A DNA stretch of 7,018 nt. Origin: Planctomycetota bacterium. Lineage in GTDB: Bacteria; Planctomycetota; GCA-002687715; DRQF01. Positions 4,768 through 7,018 of this stretch are shown here, piece by piece. The stretch covers positions 1-7,018 of the forward strand of contig JAJRYU010000694.1 of NCBI GenBank assembly GCA_024275615.1, in the 5' to 3' direction. A program made the position numbers and the translations under genes. Within the stretch, counting starts at the first letter, position 1. Every line of letters begins with the position of its first letter. The notes below the pieces were generated by a model that searched no databases, was not told the origin of the DNA, and saw only the letters and a list, made by a program, of their open reading frames with translations.

Positions 4768-7018
4768 GTCGTAAGAACAGGTCCTTTGAGTCAGGCGTGG
4801 CTAGAAGTGCCTGGATCTCAATGTTGGCAATCGGAATCGTGGCTACATTTTTCTTCATGGGACGATTCCAAGACAGCCACAAAGAGGCTGCCTTTGAGGC
4901 CCTGCGATTAGGCGACTATGCCGGCGCTGAGTCCGTCTTGAACCGTGTTCTCAAGGCCAATCCCAACGATCTGGAAGCTCACTACTTCCGTGGGTACTCC
5001 CGGCAAAAGCAGCGGCAGCTCGCTGGCGCGATCGCCGATTACGAAGTCATTCGTTCGCATGACAAATGGTGGGACAAAGCACTCTATCGAACGGTGGAAA
5101 CCCTACTGTTAGACGAGCGAGTCAAGAAAGCGCGCGCAGAAATAGAAGCCGATTCGAATCGCAACGCAACATCAGCAATCGCCCAAGAAGCCATCGGCAA
5201 GTTCCACTTGTGGCAATGTCAACACGGTATTGCCAGAACCCAAAAACTCATGGCACCGATAATCGGCGATCGCCCGGCCGATCGCATGCGCGGATTCGTG
5301 AATCGCGTGGTCAACGCCGACAGTAAGGTTTATGCTGCGAGTCTCGACAAGTTACTGCAAACATTGGAACAGGGCTACGATTTCAACAAGTCCGCCCTCC
5401 TTTCCACCATTGTCGATCGATCCCATGAACATCTCTTGGCCGCCGCCATTGCCTTCAAGCGCGCCAGTTTCCTATCGGAACAGGACTCCTCGCAATCCGC
5501 AGTGTTGTTGGCACACAAGTCTCTCGCCGACATTTTTGAAATCCGCAGACGGCATGGGGACTTTGCTAAGCATCTCGAAGCGATTCTGGCAATCAAGAAA
5601 GAGCAATTCTTGGGTGACATACCCAAGGAAAGATCGCTCAGAAGTCAACAGGACGAAGCACGCTTGAGATTGGCAGAGGACCGTTTGTCTGCCAAAGCGT
5701 ATGAAGACGCCATAGACTTGGCCATGGTGATGCAACCTGGCCCCAAGGGCCATCGGCTCTATCCCTTTGAGCGCGTTTTGGCAGAAGCCCATCGTGGACT
5801 CGGCAACGAAGAGAAGGCCATTGAGATCGCCAACTTTTGGCTCAAAGTCCAGCCGAAACGACCGACGATGAATTTCATTCTTGGCAGTCATTACTTCAAA
5901 AATGGCGACTACGACGCGGCTTACCCCTACCTCGAGATCGCCGTGGGTCGACGCCACACTGGGCGGGAGTTCGTTCCTACCTACGTCCAGTGCTTGCTCA
6001 AACTCGGCAAGTACGATCGTGCCAATACGGTTTTGACAAACGTCATCAAGGCGCGGCCTGACGATTGGAATGCTGTCCTCTTGAAAGCTCAAGCCATGGA
6101 GGGAATGGGCTGGATTGATGACACTCGCACCTTGCTCAACCAAAAACTGGGTTCCCGTTTCAAGACTGCGGGAACGGAAGCGAACAAAGCTCTGAGGGCG
6201 TTTATGGAAGCGTTCGTGGCGCGAAATGATCTGCTGCCCAAGAACCTGCATACAGCCCAAGTCCTTTACCGTGAAGACAAAAATGACTTTGACATTGGCC
6301 GGCGCTATTTGGATCTCTTGGTCAAGAATGGTGCAGTCGAAAACGCCCGTATCTTGGCCTTGGACCTCTACCGACGTTGCCCAGAATCAGATGCCGCTCG
6401 TTTCGATGTCATGATGAGCACAGGCATTGCCTTTGAGACTCTTAGAAAACACAAAATGGCCGTCGCCGCATTTCAAGATGCAGTCAAAAGAAGGCCCTAC
6501 GCTGTCGCCGCCTACATTGGTGTCGCTCGCAATGAGATTTTCAACGGCCGCATTGGGTCAGCATCTCGGGCCTTGGCTAATGCCGCTGCCTTGTCTCCAG
6601 ACCTAATCGAGCTCTATCGTATCCGTTTTGACATTCTCTACGCCGAGGACAGAGTCCCTGAAGCTCTGGTGGAGGCGCAAGTTTGGATAAAAAAAGGAGG
6701 GCGGGACCGGGCGACACTACATCGAATTGCAGACCTCTTCCTTTCAAAGGGCCAAAAAGACTTGGCCTTGATGACCGTCGCACTTCTTGAGTCAGTCGGC
6801 ACCAAGAACAATGAAGAAAGAGTCGATTTGGCCCTTGTTCAGCTTCGTGCTGGCTTGGAAAAGAAGGCCATTCAACAGTTAGACATCGTCGCCTCATCCC
6901 TTGGATTTGGCCCATCGCGCCTGACTGAGCTTAGCAAGGAATTGGCTGCCGTAGGACGCCATGACCTTGTCATCCGCTACCTGGCAAGGCCCGTGGCAGA
7001 CGATGAAGAAATCCAATC
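4758..7018 (+). CDS. Large membrane-anchored TPR-repeat protein, 3'-truncated by the window edge
   Basis: The frame is open from ATG 4758 to the window end, 753 codons with no stop, and the C-terminus lies outside. Residues 1-16 carry several Arg/Lys, followed by one hydrophobic helix at about 17-35 (AWISMLAIGIVATFFFMG). By the positive-inside rule the rest should face the periplasm as a signal anchor; there is no lipobox. TPR-like units follow: two at about 42-105 (LRLGDYAGAESVLNRVLKANP), about four at 336-455 (YFKNGDYDAAYPYLEIAV, LLKLGKYDRANTVLTNVI) and more at about 550-655. Residues 108-330 are helical but do not match the TPR consensus clearly. No enzymatic motif is seen. It is likely a scaffold for protein complexes at the membrane; the partner is unknown. 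An in-frame TGA at 4731 and no other start codon between make 4758 the start; GGAAAGAGA (4747-4755) serves as ribosome site. A run of seven A lies in the coding frame at 6689-6695. Confidence 0.88.
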   Translation, partial: MQLSRKNRSFESGVARSAWISMLAIGIVATFFFMGRFQDSHKEAAFEALRLGDYAGAESVLNRVLKANPNDLEAHYFRGYSRQKQRQLAGAIADYEVIRSHDKWWDKALYRTVETLLLDERVKKARAEIEADSNRNATSAIAQEAIGKFHLWQCQHGIARTQKLMAPIIGDRPADRMRGFVNRVVNADSKVYAASLDKLLQTLEQGYDFNKSALLSTIVDRSHEHLLAAAIAFKRASFLSEQDSSQSAVLLAHKSLADIFEIRRRHGDFAKHLEAILAIKKEQFLGDIPKERSLRSQQDEARLRLAEDRLSAKAYEDAIDLAMVMQPGPKGHRLYPFERVLAEAHRGLGNEEKAIEIANFWLKVQPKRPTMNFILGSHYFKNGDYDAAYPYLEIAVGRRHTGREFVPTYVQCLLKLGKYDRANTVLTNVIKARPDDWNAVLLKAQAMEGMGWIDDTRTLLNQKLGSRFKTAGTEANKALRAFMEAFVARNDLLPKNLHTAQVLYREDKNDFDIGRRYLDLLVKNGAVENARILALDLYRRCPESDAARFDVMMSTGIAFETLRKHKMAVAAFQDAVKRRPYAVAAYIGVARNEIFNGRIGSASRALANAAALSPDLIELYRIRFDILYAEDRVPEALVEAQVWIKKGGRDRATLHRIADLFLSKGQKDLALMTVALLESVGTKNNEERVDLALVQLRAGLEKKAIQQLDIVASSLGFGPSRLTELSKELAAVGRHDLVIRYLARPVADDEEIQ

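Noticed and set aside
4379..4882. Minus-strand 167-residue open frame across the divergent spacer
   Set aside because: It is antisense to the signal-anchor coding region and overlaps the HHE-like gene; the Ser/Thr/Phe-rich sequence has no recognisable fold and looks like the complement of purine-rich DNA.
5472..6260. Minus-strand 262-residue open frame inside the TPR gene
   Set aside because: The plus strand gives a continuous TPR protein with clear repeats; the antisense frame shows no motif and is a codon-usage shadow.
1..7018. CRISPR array, transposon ends, tRNA, rRNA or phage genes
   Set aside because: No regularly spaced repeats, terminal inverted repeats, transposase or integrase motifs, or RNA gene signatures were seen on either strand.

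Overview
The window looks like chromosomal DNA from a bacterium of roughly balanced base composition. It holds two gene ends of purine metabolism, a two-component system dependent on sigma-54, a divergent helical-bundle protein and the first 753 codons of a large membrane-anchored TPR protein. The PurN variant with the GGKGFFGHHVHEAV loop, the PNP with an ITDSCLPDAL C-terminal motif, the soluble NtrC-type kinase/regulator pair and the long TPR protein together suggest Planctomycetota or a relative. This is a guess from motif style, not a database result. I see no mobile element, CRISPR array, tRNA, rRNA or phage signature.

Layout. Positions 1-582 are the C-terminal two thirds of a trimeric-type purine nucleoside phosphorylase. 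After 45 bases comes purN (628-1260), so salvage and de novo purine genes probably share a transcript, which may end at a hairpin on the purN stop codon. Bases 1261-1414 hold no gene. A signalling pair follows: a soluble histidine kinase (1415-2530) whose N-terminus resembles a receiver domain lacking key residues, and a complete NtrC-family response regulator (2527-3903) that starts at a TTG inside the kinase stop region behind a perfect GGAGGA. On the minus strand, converging on and overlapping the regulator by 9 bases, lies a gene (3895-4503) whose spacing pattern resembles the hemerythrin/HHE four-helix bundle but which has lost several iron ligands. Divergently from it, across 254 bases with a perfect 7+7 inverted repeat, runs a TPR protein (4758 to beyond the window end) with one N-terminal transmembrane helix.

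How they may work together. The kinase and regulator are almost certainly cognate partners (overlapping genes, matching NtrC-type domains). The regulator keeps every motif needed to drive sigma-54 RNA polymerase. The inverted repeat between the divergent HHE-like and TPR genes is a possible regulator binding site, but I found no convincing -24/-12 promoter next to it, so that link is conjecture. The least familiar parts are the degenerate HHE-like protein, the kinase's receiver-like domain and the TPR protein. None adds up to a recognisable defence or biosynthetic system.
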